Shown: one piece after another, positions 9,425 through 19,203 of the stretch
How positions within the stretch are numbered: the stretch's first letter is position 1
Layout: every line of letters begins with the position of its first letter
NCBI GenBank assembly: GCA_016903675.1
Contig: JADQBA010000016.1
Span: 42,869-106,868 of the forward strand
Origin: Stigonema ocellatum SAG 48.90 = DSM 106950
GTDB taxonomy: Bacteria > Cyanobacteriota > Cyanobacteriia > Cyanobacteriales > Nostocaceae
Direction of reading: 5' to 3'
DNA length: 64,000 nucleotides
The notes under the pieces: generated by a model
What the model was told of the DNA's origin: nothing
Database searches by the model: none
The model's input: only the letters and a program-made list of their open reading frames with translations
Position numbers and translations under genes: made by a program

Positions 9425-9452
9425 GTAGAGACGTTACATGTAACGTCTCTAC
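9425..9452. repeat. Perfect 28-nt palindrome
   Basis: The arms GTAGAGACGTTACA and its complement meet with no loop. It sits between the 3' end of menF and the 5' end of the cyclase gene. A sequence of the same design with a different core lies at 62853-62882, so this is a dispersed cyanobacterial palindrome rather than a plain terminator; no T tract follows. The rest of 9292-9587 holds no gene. Confidence 0.8.
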
Positions 9453-9587
9453 ATCGACCGACTATCCTATTTACAACTCAAATAGGACAGAGAAATGATG
9501 TAGGGGCGCAAGCACGAGCGCCCCAAAAGCGGATTTCAACGAACGCATAATTAATTTTCACGACTATGTTTATTAGGTTAATAGTCC

Positions 9588-11012
9588 TTAGACTAATGCT
9601 TTCAACAATGCCTGAAGCTTGAGTTGAACTTCTGCAAGTTCTTTGTCAGGATCGGAACCGGCAACGATACCAGCACCTGCGTAAAGTCTGGCGCGATCGC
9701 CATCGATCAGCGCTGAACGAATTCCGACAATAAACTCGCAGTTACCGTTCGAGTCAACCCAACCCAGAGGCGCAGCATATAAACCCCTTTCAAAGCTTTC
9801 ATAACGACGAATTTCGCTACAAGCAACATCTCGTGCTGCACCTGCAACTGCTGGTGTAGGATGCAGTTGAGCAACAATTTTTAAGGGATGCACGTTAGCA
9901 GGAACTATGGCGCTGATTGGAGTCCATAAATGCTGGATATTAGATAACTGTCGCAAGCGAGGTGCTAACACTTGCGGTAATAAACCTAGCTGACATAGGC
10001 TTTGAGTAATAAAATCAATCACCAAAGAATGTTCGTGCCTTTCTTTTTCACTGTTCACTAAGAGATTGGCGTTGGCTGCATCTTCAGCAGGTGTTTTCCC
10101 TCGTGGTGCGCTTCCTGCCAAAGCATCGGTGATTAACTGTTGATTGTGAATACTAATTAAGCGTTCTGGACTTGCCCCAATAAAATTTTGTCCCTTACCG
10201 TTACTGAGAGAAAATATATAACAATTAGGATGTAGTTGTCGCAGGTTGCTTAAGGATTTAAATAAGTTAAAATGAGTGTTTGACCTGACATCTAATGCAT
10301 CGGCAAGAACAACTTTACTTAAATGATTATTCCGAATAGTTTGCAAAGCTGACAAAACTGAAAGTTTAAATTTCTCAGGATTAGCAACAGATTGTTTACT
10401 AAATTTAGCAGGAGAAAAATCAAAATGTGGGGCGCGATCTCCTAAGAAATTAATTCTTTCAATTTGTTCCCATAAAGTCTGCAAAATATTCTCAATATTT
10501 ATGCCACCATTGATAATGGTATTGGCAACTAATATGCAGCGCTCATTTTTAACAGCTATTTGCCAACGAGGGAGAAAAACTGTAGCTGCTGGAAATGGGT
10601 TATCTTCTTGGTCATTTTTGTCAAAGAAACTAAAGCCGCAAAAAAACAGTGGTCCAGAAAAAGGTTGATTTGTCTGAGAAAAAGAAGTGATTTTGCGAAG
10701 ACACTTTTGAATAAAGTATTCTGATTTAATAAAACGGTCTTTTCCAGGAATTTCTAACTTTGCTACAGCACCAAGAGCTGCGATCGCTTCTTTTTTGCTC
10801 TGATTCTCCCAATAAAAATTTAGTTGATTTGGTTGTGCCAGGTGATCGAATACTACCAATGGGTCAACCAAATCAATTTCCAGCGAAATATTGACAATTT
10901 GCGTGCAGTTACTTTTTATGCCATTCCGCTCTTGCTCTAAAAGAAATTGATATAGTTCCCTATTATATACAAAGGAGTGCGCTGGACATGGTGAAACTGT
11001 CATGGATCTCAA
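9588..11012 (-). CDS. menF: Isochorismate synthase (MenF)
   Basis: MenF converts chorismate to isochorismate, the first committed step of phylloquinone (vitamin K1) synthesis, in the cytoplasm. The 474-residue length is normal. The C-terminal chorismate-binding fold is clear: GASPERLISIHN, then GSAPRGKTPAEDAANANLL with the conserved Gly-Ser-Arg-Gly block, then SEKERHEHSLVIDFI and LHPTPAVAG. It is transcribed away from menA, with about 300 nt between them. A later start (Met4) is possible. A decayed duplicate of its last 110 or so bases lies at 5317-5466. Confidence 0.95.
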   Translation of the reverse strand: MRSMTVSPCPAHSFVYNRELYQFLLEQERNGIKSNCTQIVNISLEIDLVDPLVVFDHLAQPNQLNFYWENQSKKEAIAALGAVAKLEIPGKDRFIKSEYFIQKCLRKITSFSQTNQPFSGPLFFCGFSFFDKNDQEDNPFPAATVFLPRWQIAVKNERCILVANTIINGGINIENILQTLWEQIERINFLGDRAPHFDFSPAKFSKQSVANPEKFKLSVLSALQTIRNNHLSKVVLADALDVRSNTHFNLFKSLSNLRQLHPNCYIFSLSNGKGQNFIGASPERLISIHNQQLITDALAGSAPRGKTPAEDAANANLLVNSEKERHEHSLVIDFITQSLCQLGLLPQVLAPRLRQLSNIQHLWTPISAIVPANVHPLKIVAQLHPTPAVAGAARDVACSEIRRYESFERGLYAAPLGWVDSNGNCEFIVGIRSALIDGDRARLYAGAGIVAGSDPDKELAEVQLKLQALLKALV

Positions 11013-11069
11013 AATAGTAAAGTTTTTTGAAGTTAACTTCCTAAAGAGTGATAAACCGTGGTGGTATTT

Positions 11070-11210
11070 TTAGAGGTAACACACAGAACCGCCTTTTAAC
11101 CAGAGTAGGGCTGCTGCCAGATTGTGGTTTTGCAATACCCTATCCGCCATTGCCAAGTCTGTTGGCTGTACTTTGAGGGTGAAAGTGACCACAGCTAACT
11201 CCTCACTCAT
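11070..11210 (-). CDS. Possible 46-residue protein between menF and menA
   Basis: A short minus-strand frame from ATG 11210 encodes MSEELAVVTFTLKV, then QPTDLAMADRVLQNHNLAAA, ending VCYL. The composition looks protein-like, with an amphipathic C-terminal helix, and the frame is open for 10 codons upstream of the ATG. I do not recognise it. It lies in the divergent menF/menA gap, just upstream of menF, and could be a small protein, a relic, or chance. Confidence 0.35.
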   Translation of the reverse strand: MSEELAVVTFTLKVQPTDLAMADRVLQNHNLAAALLWLKGGSVCYL

Positions 11211-11315
11211 CCAGAAAAAGCGGTTTTCTTGAATGCGTGCCTACATCTGGTGTATTTTTCATACCATAAAATCTGACCCATCAGAAGTCGCTGGCAAATT
11301 AATTAATCTTGACTG

Positions 11316-12221
11316 ATGACTACAAAGCTGATTTCATATCCCAACACTAAGTTATGGATGGCGGCGATTAAACCGCCAATGTACAGCGTTGCCATCATGC
11401 CCATCTGGGTAGGAACGGCTGTAGCTTTTGCGGAAACTAAGATTTTGAATGGGGCAGTTTTTTCTACTTTTTTAGCTTCGGCAATTTTAATTCTCGCCTG
11501 GGAAAATCTCACTAATGATGTCTTTGATTCAGAAACAGGAATTGATAAAAATAAACCCCATTCTCTGGTGAATTTGACAAGGAATAAACTATTAATATTT
11601 TGGTTAGGAAATTTGTGTTTAGGCTTGGGTTTGCTCTTAATAGTGATGATCTCCTGGTGGCAACAAGACCTAACTGTGATTGGGATAATAGTGTTGTGCT
11701 GTGCCTTGGGCTACACGTACCAAGGACCTCCCTTTCGTTTAGGATACCAAGGTTTAGGAGAAATAATTTGCTTTTTTGCCTTTGGTCCCTTGGCAGTCAC
11801 AGCAGCATATTACAGTCAAACCCAAACTTGGTCAATGACCAGTGTAGCAGCCTCAGTAATTGTCGGAATTCCCACAAGTTTAATTTTATTTTGCTCGCAC
11901 TTCCACCAAGAGAAGGATGACATAGCAGCAGGAAAGCGATCGCCTATCGTCCGTCTAGGAACAGAAAAAGCAGCCCAACTCCTGTACTGGGTTACTGGCA
12001 GTATTTATGCTCTCACCTTAATGTTTGTCCTTTTAGGAACCTTCCCAGTGTGGATTTTACTGAGTTGGGCAAGTTTACCCTTCGCCATCCAGTTATGCCG
12101 CCACGTCCAGCAATATCATAACCAACCAGAAAAAGTCAGCAACTGTAAATTCATTGCCGTAGCAGTGCATTTTTGGACTTGCTTGCTCTTCGGGTTAGGA
12201 TTCATACTCACATCTCATTAG
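11316..12221 (+). CDS. menA: 1,4-dihydroxy-2-naphthoate phytyltransferase (MenA)
   Basis: MenA attaches the phytyl chain to dihydroxynaphthoate at the membrane during phylloquinone synthesis. This 301-residue UbiA-family protein has both prenyl-diphosphate/Mg motifs: NDVFDSETGIDKNKPHS and the second acidic site HFHQEKDDIAAGKRSP. Eight or so hydrophobic segments follow the family pattern (for example LLIFWLGNLCLGLGLLLIV). It heads a plus-strand run menA-menC-menE, with menC starting about 56 nt downstream across a C-rich stretch. Confidence 0.95.
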   Translation: MTTKLISYPNTKLWMAAIKPPMYSVAIMPIWVGTAVAFAETKILNGAVFSTFLASAILILAWENLTNDVFDSETGIDKNKPHSLVNLTRNKLLIFWLGNLCLGLGLLLIVMISWWQQDLTVIGIIVLCCALGYTYQGPPFRLGYQGLGEIICFFAFGPLAVTAAYYSQTQTWSMTSVAASVIVGIPTSLILFCSHFHQEKDDIAAGKRSPIVRLGTEKAAQLLYWVTGSIYALTLMFVLLGTFPVWILLSWASLPFAIQLCRHVQQYHNQPEKVSNCKFIAVAVHFWTCLLFGLGFILTSH

Positions 12222-12277
12222 TGGTTATAAGCGGTGTTCCCCCCACTCCCCCCCTCCCCCCCTCCTCCCCTCCTCTT

Positions 12278-13455
<1,178 letters not shown>

Positions 13456-13471
<16 letters not shown>

Positions 13472-15132
13472 ACTATCTCAAAAACCTTACTGATGACTGG
13501 CTCATCGGTTACGATAGCCGTCAGTTTCAGCACATAGCTGAACAATTATATTTAGAACTAACCCAATTATCGGAATCTGGAAAACCACCAAAAATCATCT
13601 TAGCCCAAGCCGATCCAGTGCGGTTTTTAGCAGGTTTCGTTGCAGCTTGTGCAGCTAATTGTCCAGTTTTCCTTTGTAACCCCAACTGGGTAAAACCAGA
13701 ATGGCAACAAGTCTTTGATTTAGTCCAACCAGATGTGATTTGGAACGGGGGAATGGGGAGTAGGGAGTGGGGAGTAGGGAGTAGGGAAGTAGCGGGGAGT
13801 AGGGAAGTAGCGGGAGAAATTAGCTCCTTATTCCCCCTAAGTTCCTCATCCCCCCATTCCCCACTCCCCACTTCCCACTCCCCATTCCCCACTTCCCACT
13901 CCCCATTCCCCATTCCCCATTCCCCACTCCCCACTCCCCCTATTTCCCCATTCCCCACTCCCCACTCCCCATTCCCCACTCCCCATTCCCCACTCCCCAC
14001 TCCCCCTATTTCCCCATTCCCCATTCCCCACTCCCCACTCCCCACTCCCCATTCCCCACTGATCATGATTCCCACTGGTGGTTCATCGGGACAAATAAAG
14101 TTTGCTATCCACACTTGGGAAACTCTCATGGCGTCTGTGGGAGGATTTAAAGAATATTTCTCGCTAAATAAAGTCAATTCCTTTTGTCTATTGCCGCTGT
14201 ATCACGTCAGTGGTTTAATGCAATTTATGCGCTCCTTCACTACGGGTGGTAAGCTGGCTATACTGCCATTCAAAGAAGTAGAATCTTGTCAAGGATACGA
14301 TATTGAACAATCACAATTTTTCATATCTTTAGTACCAACCCAATTACAACGCTTCCTACAAAATCCAGAATTAACAGAGTGGCTATCTCAATTTAAAACT
14401 GTCCTTTTAGGAGGTGCTCCAGCGTGGAATGAACTTTTAGAAAAAGCAAGATGCTATAAAATACCCTTAGCTCCCACCTATGGTATGACAGAAACCGCCT
14501 CTCAAATTGCCACCCTCAAACCCGAGGAATTTCTCAGCGGTAAAGTGAGCGCTGGTAAAATCCTCCCCCACGCCAAAGTAACTATTCACAATGAGCAAGG
14601 GGAAGTTTTACCGGAAAACCATATAGGAAAGATTACGATTCAAGCTGAATCTTTAGCTCTTGGCTACTATGGTTTACATTTTAAAACTGGAGGGGAGGCC
14701 TCCCCTCCTAGTGCTAGTTCCCAGGCTGAGCCTGGGAACCAGAAGAGGCAAGATTATTTACAAGTAGATGATTTAGGTTACTTAGATGACCAAGGTTATT
14801 TGAACATTGTCGGACGCAGCAGTGACAAAATCATTACAGGTGGTGAAAACGTCTATCCAACAGAAATTGAATCAGCCATTAGAGGAACTGGAATGGTAGA
14901 GGATGTTTGTGTCATTGGTATTCCAGATAAATTTTGGGGACAAGCAGTAACAGCTATTTATATTCCCAAAAACTCCCATACCTCTACATTAGAAATCCAA
15001 AGTTTACTAAAAGATAAACTTACCAAGTTTAAAATTCCTAAAAACTGGATTGCCGTGCAAACTTTACCTCGCAACCCTCAAGGTAAAATTAATCGTCAAC
15101 AGCTACAAAAAGTTGCTGTTGAGAATTGTTAA
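13456..15132 (+). CDS. menE: o-Succinylbenzoate-CoA ligase (MenE) with two in-frame repeat insertions
   Basis: MenE activates o-succinylbenzoate with ATP and CoA. Adenylate-forming motifs are intact: MIPTGGSSGQIKFA (P-loop), PTYGMTETASQIA, DDLGYLDDQGYLNIVGRSSD, GGENVYPTEIE, and the catalytic Lys in NPQGKINRQQL. The protein is 558 residues against the usual 430-480. The surplus is explained by an about 105-residue heptamer-encoded insert (about 97-202, SPLPTPHSPF-type) just before the P-loop, and a second insert (about 411-430) encoded by two palindromes. Both preserve the frame. Start ATG 13456 overlaps menC by 16 nt, which implies coupling. Confidence 0.93.
13746..14060. repeat. Heptamer repeat array inside menE
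   Basis: About 70 nt of GGGGAGT-type units are followed by a short spacer and then about 200 nt of ACTCCCC and ATTCCCC units. It reads in frame through menE as SPLPTPH, SPFPTPH and SPFPIPH blocks. The two PPISPFP blocks mark an internal duplication of about 60-70 nt, showing that the array has expanded in place. Confidence 0.95.
14689..14739. repeat. Double palindrome inside menE
   Basis: Two perfect hairpins lie back to back: GGAGGGGAGG with its complement (14689-14708), and a 23-nt one with arms GTTCCCAGGCT (14717-14739, centre base unpaired). They add about 20 residues (GGEASPPSASSQAEPGNQ) between two conserved MenE motifs without breaking the frame. The sequence type differs from the heptamers, so it is a separate invasion. 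Confidence 0.85.
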
Positions 15133-15338
15133 GTTTGTGGGCGTGACCTTGCGGGAAGCAAGGCGTCTATAGCGCAAGGAAATCGCGGTTTTCTGCGCTA
15201 AAGCGCAACTACGAACTAATAAATTACCAGGTGATGTGATGATTTGTTCGTAGTGAGGACTAAAGTACTCAAAAATACGAGGACTAAAGTCCTCACTACA
15301 AACCCATCAAAGTTGACTTGCCACACTACTAGCAGTTT
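15133..15338. other. Intergenic between menE and menI (convergent), with inverted repeat
   Basis: GTAGTGAGGACT near 15250 and its complement AGTCCTCACTAC near 15290 form an inverted repeat of about 50 nt around short direct copies of GGACTAAAGT. It lies between two converging genes and could serve as a two-way terminator, although the sequence type is a dispersed repeat. No gene is seen. Confidence 0.6.
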
Positions 15339-15785
15339 TCAAAAAGTTTCTCTTGCCTTTCTTCTCTCTGCACTCTCGGCGTCTCGGCGATTCACCTCCA
15401 ACCATTCCTTGATTTGTTCAGGAAACTCTCTCTTACTTCTACTCATTGAATCAATACACACATGTCTAGTCATTGCCTTAGCAACTATGACCTCAGTAAC
15501 GATGACTTCATAGATGACTTCAAACCTATCACCACTAAGACTTTGAGGCATTAGTCTGATTAGCAAATTATCCCCACAAAAGATTGGCCGAAAAAAATCA
15601 ACATTAGCATGAACAATCGGAAAAGCCACAGACGGATTCGTGAAAAATTCTTTCAGATTAATGTCTGATGATCTTAAAGATTCCTCATAAGCTTCATGAC
15701 AAATAGCTAAGAGATTGGCAAAGTAAACTACCCCAGCAGCATCAGTATCGAGTAAGCGAACAGTGCGGTTATAAGTAAAGGGCAT
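15339..15785 (-). CDS. menI: 1,4-dihydroxy-2-naphthoyl-CoA thioesterase (MenI-like hotdog protein)
   Basis: This 148-residue hotdog-fold enzyme has the 4HBT-type catalytic loop DTDAAGVVYFANLL near residues 13-26, followed by the long helix ICHEAYEESL. In cyanobacteria this family hydrolyses DHNA-CoA in phylloquinone synthesis, and the neighbouring men genes support that. The usual length is about 130-140; the C-terminal tail EVNRRDAESAERRKARETF is encoded by a dispersed repeat (about 15362-15402) of the same family as one inside the helicase at 26192-26229. The catalytic core is unaffected. Confidence 0.9.
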   Translation of the reverse strand: MPFTYNRTVRLLDTDAAGVVYFANLLAICHEAYEESLRSSDINLKEFFTNPSVAFPIVHANVDFFRPIFCGDNLLIRLMPQSLSGDRFEVIYEVIVTEVIVAKAMTRHVCIDSMSRSKREFPEQIKEWLEVNRRDAESAERRKARETF

Positions 15786-16264
15786 GTAGAGAAAAAATTA
15801 AAATTCAAAAACAAATATAGCAGGTTTATAGCGGTTTGCGAGTCAGTGAGTACGTTGGTAGGGGCGCTCTTGCCTTGCGCCCCTACAATTAGGTGTGTCT
15901 CACCCGGTTGAAATCCGCTATCACACCACTAACTGAGCAGTATTGGGGGAGAGGGGGGGAGTGGAAAAGACGTAGAGACGCGATAACCCTTGTCTATACT
16001 AGTACAGCAAGGCGTAAATAAATATACCATTCCAAATCAATGAAACGCTTACTCTGTATTCATTTTGACTTTTGACTTTCGCGCAGCGGTACTAGGGGTT
16101 TGGTGGTAACGTATAATTAATTTTAATTAATTTTTAAAAATGTCTATTCGTGAGATAAAGAAACCCGGTATCTGAGAGATACCGGGTTTCTGAGGCTGAG
16201 TATTTTCTCACATATCAAATAGGATTGCTATAATACTGATGTATTTCTTATTCCCCAATTAATT
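15786..16264. other. Intergenic with several short repeats
   Basis: The stretch has no gene. It contains GC-rich repeats around 15855-15890, a perfect stem-loop at 16159-16191 (15-bp arms beginning AGAAACCCGG, 3-nt loop), and near 16213 a CAAATAGGATTGCTAT end typical of the mini-elements at 19385-19808. The gene at 16265 starts about 70 nt after the stem-loop. Confidence 0.6.
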
Positions 16265-16891
16265 ATGGTACAAACAATCCAAGCGCGGGATATCAGTCTT
16301 TACGAACTGGAGGAAAAATTTGGCTTGGAGTTAGTTACAAATTCTGATTTTTTCACAGAATGGACAGAGAATTTACCGTTAGTAACTGATGTCGAAAAAT
16401 TGTCTTTAGAACGAGTAAAAAGCAACTATTTAAATTTAAATAAACGCCGTCCAATGTCAGAAGAAGCCGTGAAGATGGTAGTGTTGTCTCCACTGCTTGA
16501 TTTAGCTGGTTTTTATCAACCTCCTTTCGAGATTGAAACAGAAGCCTCTACTGAAATTTCTGGTGTAGATGAAAGCGTTATCGTTAAAGGCAATATTGAT
16601 GTTTTAGTCCTAAACAAAAGACTTTGGGTACTAGTTATTGAATCAAAAAGCACTAAATTTGATGTGATAACCGCACTACCCCAAGCACTTGCTTATATGC
16701 TTGATACTCCTAATATTGAACAACCAATTTTTGGGTTACTTGTTAACGGTAGAGAGTTTGTTTTTGTCAAGCTAGTTCATCAAGAAAAGCCAAAATACGC
16801 TCGTTCTTACGCATTATCAATTGAACGCGATACAGAATTACAACAGATACTAAGTGTATTAAAACGCATTAGTCAATTAATTTTGTTGTAG
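16265..16891 (+). CDS. Type I restriction R-subunit N-terminal-like nuclease domain, stand-alone
   Basis: The 208-residue protein resembles the HsdR N-terminal (HSDR_N) nuclease domain without helicase. The PD-(D/E)XK core reads GNIDVLVLNKRLWVLVIESK: Asp in NIDVL and the ESK pair at the end are the catalytic residues. A downstream QALAYML helix fits the family. Such solo domains are common in cyanobacteria; no methylase or specificity subunit lies nearby, so classical restriction is unlikely. Its target is unknown. Confidence 0.8.
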   Translation: MVQTIQARDISLYELEEKFGLELVTNSDFFTEWTENLPLVTDVEKLSLERVKSNYLNLNKRRPMSEEAVKMVVLSPLLDLAGFYQPPFEIETEASTEISGVDESVIVKGNIDVLVLNKRLWVLVIESKSTKFDVITALPQALAYMLDTPNIEQPIFGLLVNGREFVFVKLVHQEKPKYARSYALSIERDTELQQILSVLKRISQLILL

Positions 16892-16902
16892 TCAGCAGCC
16901 AA

Positions 16903-17967
16903 TCAGTTTAACGGGTAATATATATCTTCAGAACAGGGATTGAGGTAGGGACGCTGTAAATCAATACCCAGTCGAGCAAAATGTTGGCGGATTGTACTGA
17001 TGCGCTCTTCTGGAGAATTTTGGTCTTTTTGCCAAGCTTCTAACAAAGCATGTGCGACAATTTGGCAACGGTTCATCCCAAAACTTTCCGTAAGAGCAAA
17101 TTTTTGGTTTGGTTCTTCGGCTAAACTCAGCCCAGGTGCCAAAAACTTGGTGAATAAGGGGATTTCTCTGTGGAAATATGATTGATGCTCTGTATAGACA
17201 TCTTGAAGGACTTGTCGCACTGCGAGATAATCGTTGCGTTGGAAGTAGAGGACTCCTGAGTCGTAGCGTCCATATAGAGATTGATTGTATGGCACCTGAA
17301 AACTAAAGGGAATTGCAGCAGCGTTCAGTTCTAGTGTCAGGGTGTCCATGAGGGCGATCGCACCACATGGAGTTAAGTTAAAGTAGACTCGTCCCACACC
17401 CAAATCAGCATCTGGGGAACCTGGCTGTTCCTGACCGACATTGCTAACCGCAACGTAAAAGCTGTTTTGCAGTCGATTTTTGGGCATCCAAATAGCAACA
17501 AACTCACCAGCCTTGACGGATTTTATCGTCGGTTCTAGATGGCACTCACGCTCAACATATAATGTCAAACCACCTTTGGTCACTGCCATACTACCATCAG
17601 GTTCCTGCTGCAACACCTGCCAACCAGGGTCAAAGTAACCTGTACCGTGGTTGCTAGCATGGAGGCGATCGTAAAATTGCCAATCAATCGCTAAAAGGGA
17701 ATTGTTTTCTAAATTGTGGTAAGGCAAGCAATTAGCAGCATCACCATTCACTGCCAAGGTTGTTTGCAAAGACCCATTGTAATAGATACCGTGGAGGAAA
17801 TTTCGCAGTAACAGGGTGAGATACTTATGCTGCAAAGCTGCCGAATTTTGCTGAAATCGCTCTGCTACTTTAGTTGGCAATGCAAAGGGTTGATAATGAG
17901 GATGGCGAATACAAAAGTTCGATTCAATTTGTATATTGCTGGCAATGTCGAAGAGAGAATTGAGCAT
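16903..17967 (-). CDS. HopA1-family protein (LxmY/TvaD-like lyase candidate)
   Basis: The 354-residue protein resembles the HopA1 effector family: LLLRNFLHGIYYNGS near the N-terminus and DLGVGRVYFNLTPCGAIALM in the middle. Relatives in class V lanthipeptide (LxmY) and thioviridamide (TvaD) clusters act with an APH-like kinase to eliminate phosphate from Ser/Thr and form dehydro residues. Here the kinase-like gene lies directly upstream with only 3 nt between them, so the pair is kept together. I found no RiPP precursor nearby. A role in peptide or protein dehydration is inferred from relatives only. No Shine-Dalgarno is visible at ATG 17967. Confidence 0.8.
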   Translation of the reverse strand: MLNSLFDIASNIQIESNFCIRHPHYQPFALPTKVAERFQQNSAALQHKYLTLLLRNFLHGIYYNGSLQTTLAVNGDAANCLPYHNLENNSLLAIDWQFYDRLHASNHGTGYFDPGWQVLQQEPDGSMAVTKGGLTLYVERECHLEPTIKSVKAGEFVAIWMPKNRLQNSFYVAVSNVGQEQPGSPDADLGVGRVYFNLTPCGAIALMDTLTLELNAAAIPFSFQVPYNQSLYGRYDSGVLYFQRNDYLAVRQVLQDVYTEHQSYFHREIPLFTKFLAPGLSLAEEPNQKFALTESFGMNRCQIVAHALLEAWQKDQNSPEERISTIRQHFARLGIDLQRPYLNPCSEDIYYPLN

Positions 17968-17970
17968 AAT

Positions 17971-19203
17971 TCATAGGAGGCGATTTTTGTGGTGATAGAG
18001 GCGAAGCAAATTCTGCTTTTTTTCTGTCTGAGGTAGGTTGGCAACTTTTGCAAAGGGTTTGATGATTTCGGATTCGGCAATTCCAAAAATCGTCAGCATA
18101 GATTCCTGGGGTCGTGTCAGCAAACTTTTAGCAACTTGGAGTTGACAAATACCAGTATTATCAAAGTATTTGCGGTATTGAATTGTTTCGTGAATTTGAT
18201 GAATTAGGACTAGACCCGCAAACTGGATAACTCTCATTAGGAAGTCCCGTCGGTACTCCAAAATCATTGGGCAAGCACTAAGATATGCCCGAATTAATGC
18301 CAGCATTGAAGGTTGGATAGTTTCTAACGGTGTCACCGCTAGATGCAAAGATTCTTCTAACTCAATGGTTGGGTCTACAATTAGGCTATGTAGCCAAATT
18401 TCTAAATAGCTTGCTACCAGAGTTCCCAAATCAAATGCTGGATCTCCCCAAGCACAAGCTTCCCAATCAATGAATCGCACAAGACAATTGTCTAGTTGAT
18501 CCCACCTTGAATGCATCAAAATGTTGTCAAATTTCAGGTCGTTATGAGTCAAGCAGCAAGGTTGCCATTCATGTGCCAATTCGGCAATTGCTGCTGACAA
18601 ACTTTCGTAACACTGATAGAGAACATAGAATTTCAGCGCGTCAGTGGGGATCATACCAAAAATCTCAGGTCCAATTGACCCTATCCCTTGCGCCGGATTG
18701 TAAAAATTATAGCGAAACTGTCCTTCGGGAGCAGTTGCCATAAAATTACGATACTCTCGGTGATTGAAGGTAGCACGATGCAGCACTCCTATGGTAGTGC
18801 CCAGAGCGATCGCGATCGCTTGTGGGAAGTACAAGTTGTTTTGATAAAAACTTGCCAGATCAATATATTCCGTCAGGTAGTTGCGGATAATAATGGAATT
18901 TTCTTCATCAAAATACGCCACTAATGGTGCGATCGCAGAATTATTTCCCAGAACTGGAAAACGCTCAAGCAATTGGTGAAACAGCCACTCATTGAAAAAC
19001 TCTTGCGGAGTTCCATGATTTTCAACCCAACGTTCCTGTTTAACAAGCAGCTTGCGATTTCCTGACAGAGTAACTAGTAAGTTTAAATTCTTCTTGCTAC
19101 TTTGAGACAATTCTGACTCTGCATATGCACCATCTTCTGAGCTACTCAGTCCTACATCTTGCAGATACTGGATAACATTATAAGAAGACAGTGAAAGTAC
19201 CAT
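17971..19203 (-). CDS. APH-like phosphotransferase partner of HopA1-like protein (LxmK/TvaC-like)
   Basis: The 410-residue protein has the aminoglycoside/choline-kinase fold: the Brenner motif LTHNDLKFDNIL and the metal motif FIDWEACAWGDPAFDLG. In thioviridamide and class V lanthipeptide pathways such a kinase phosphorylates Ser/Thr of a precursor, and a HopA1 protein then removes phosphate. Catalytic Asp and Asn are present, so it should be active. It is the first gene of a two-gene unit; its start ATG 19203 faces a long repeat-filled intergenic region. An ordinary antibiotic kinase is less likely, given the partner. Confidence 0.85.
   Translation of the reverse strand: MVLSLSSYNVIQYLQDVGLSSSEDGAYAESELSQSSKKNLNLLVTLSGNRKLLVKQERWVENHGTPQEFFNEWLFHQLLERFPVLGNNSAIAPLVAYFDEENSIIIRNYLTEYIDLASFYQNNLYFPQAIAIALGTTIGVLHRATFNHREYRNFMATAPEGQFRYNFYNPAQGIGSIGPEIFGMIPTDALKFYVLYQCYESLSAAIAELAHEWQPCCLTHNDLKFDNILMHSRWDQLDNCLVRFIDWEACAWGDPAFDLGTLVASYLEIWLHSLIVDPTIELEESLHLAVTPLETIQPSMLALIRAYLSACPMILEYRRDFLMRVIQFAGLVLIHQIHETIQYRKYFDNTGICQLQVAKSLLTRPQESMLTIFGIAESEIIKPFAKVANLPQTEKKQNLLRLYHHKNRLL

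Noticed and set aside
9425..9452. Rho-independent terminator of menF
   Set aside because: The stem is perfect but no T tract follows, and the design recurs at 62853-62882 away from any gene end.
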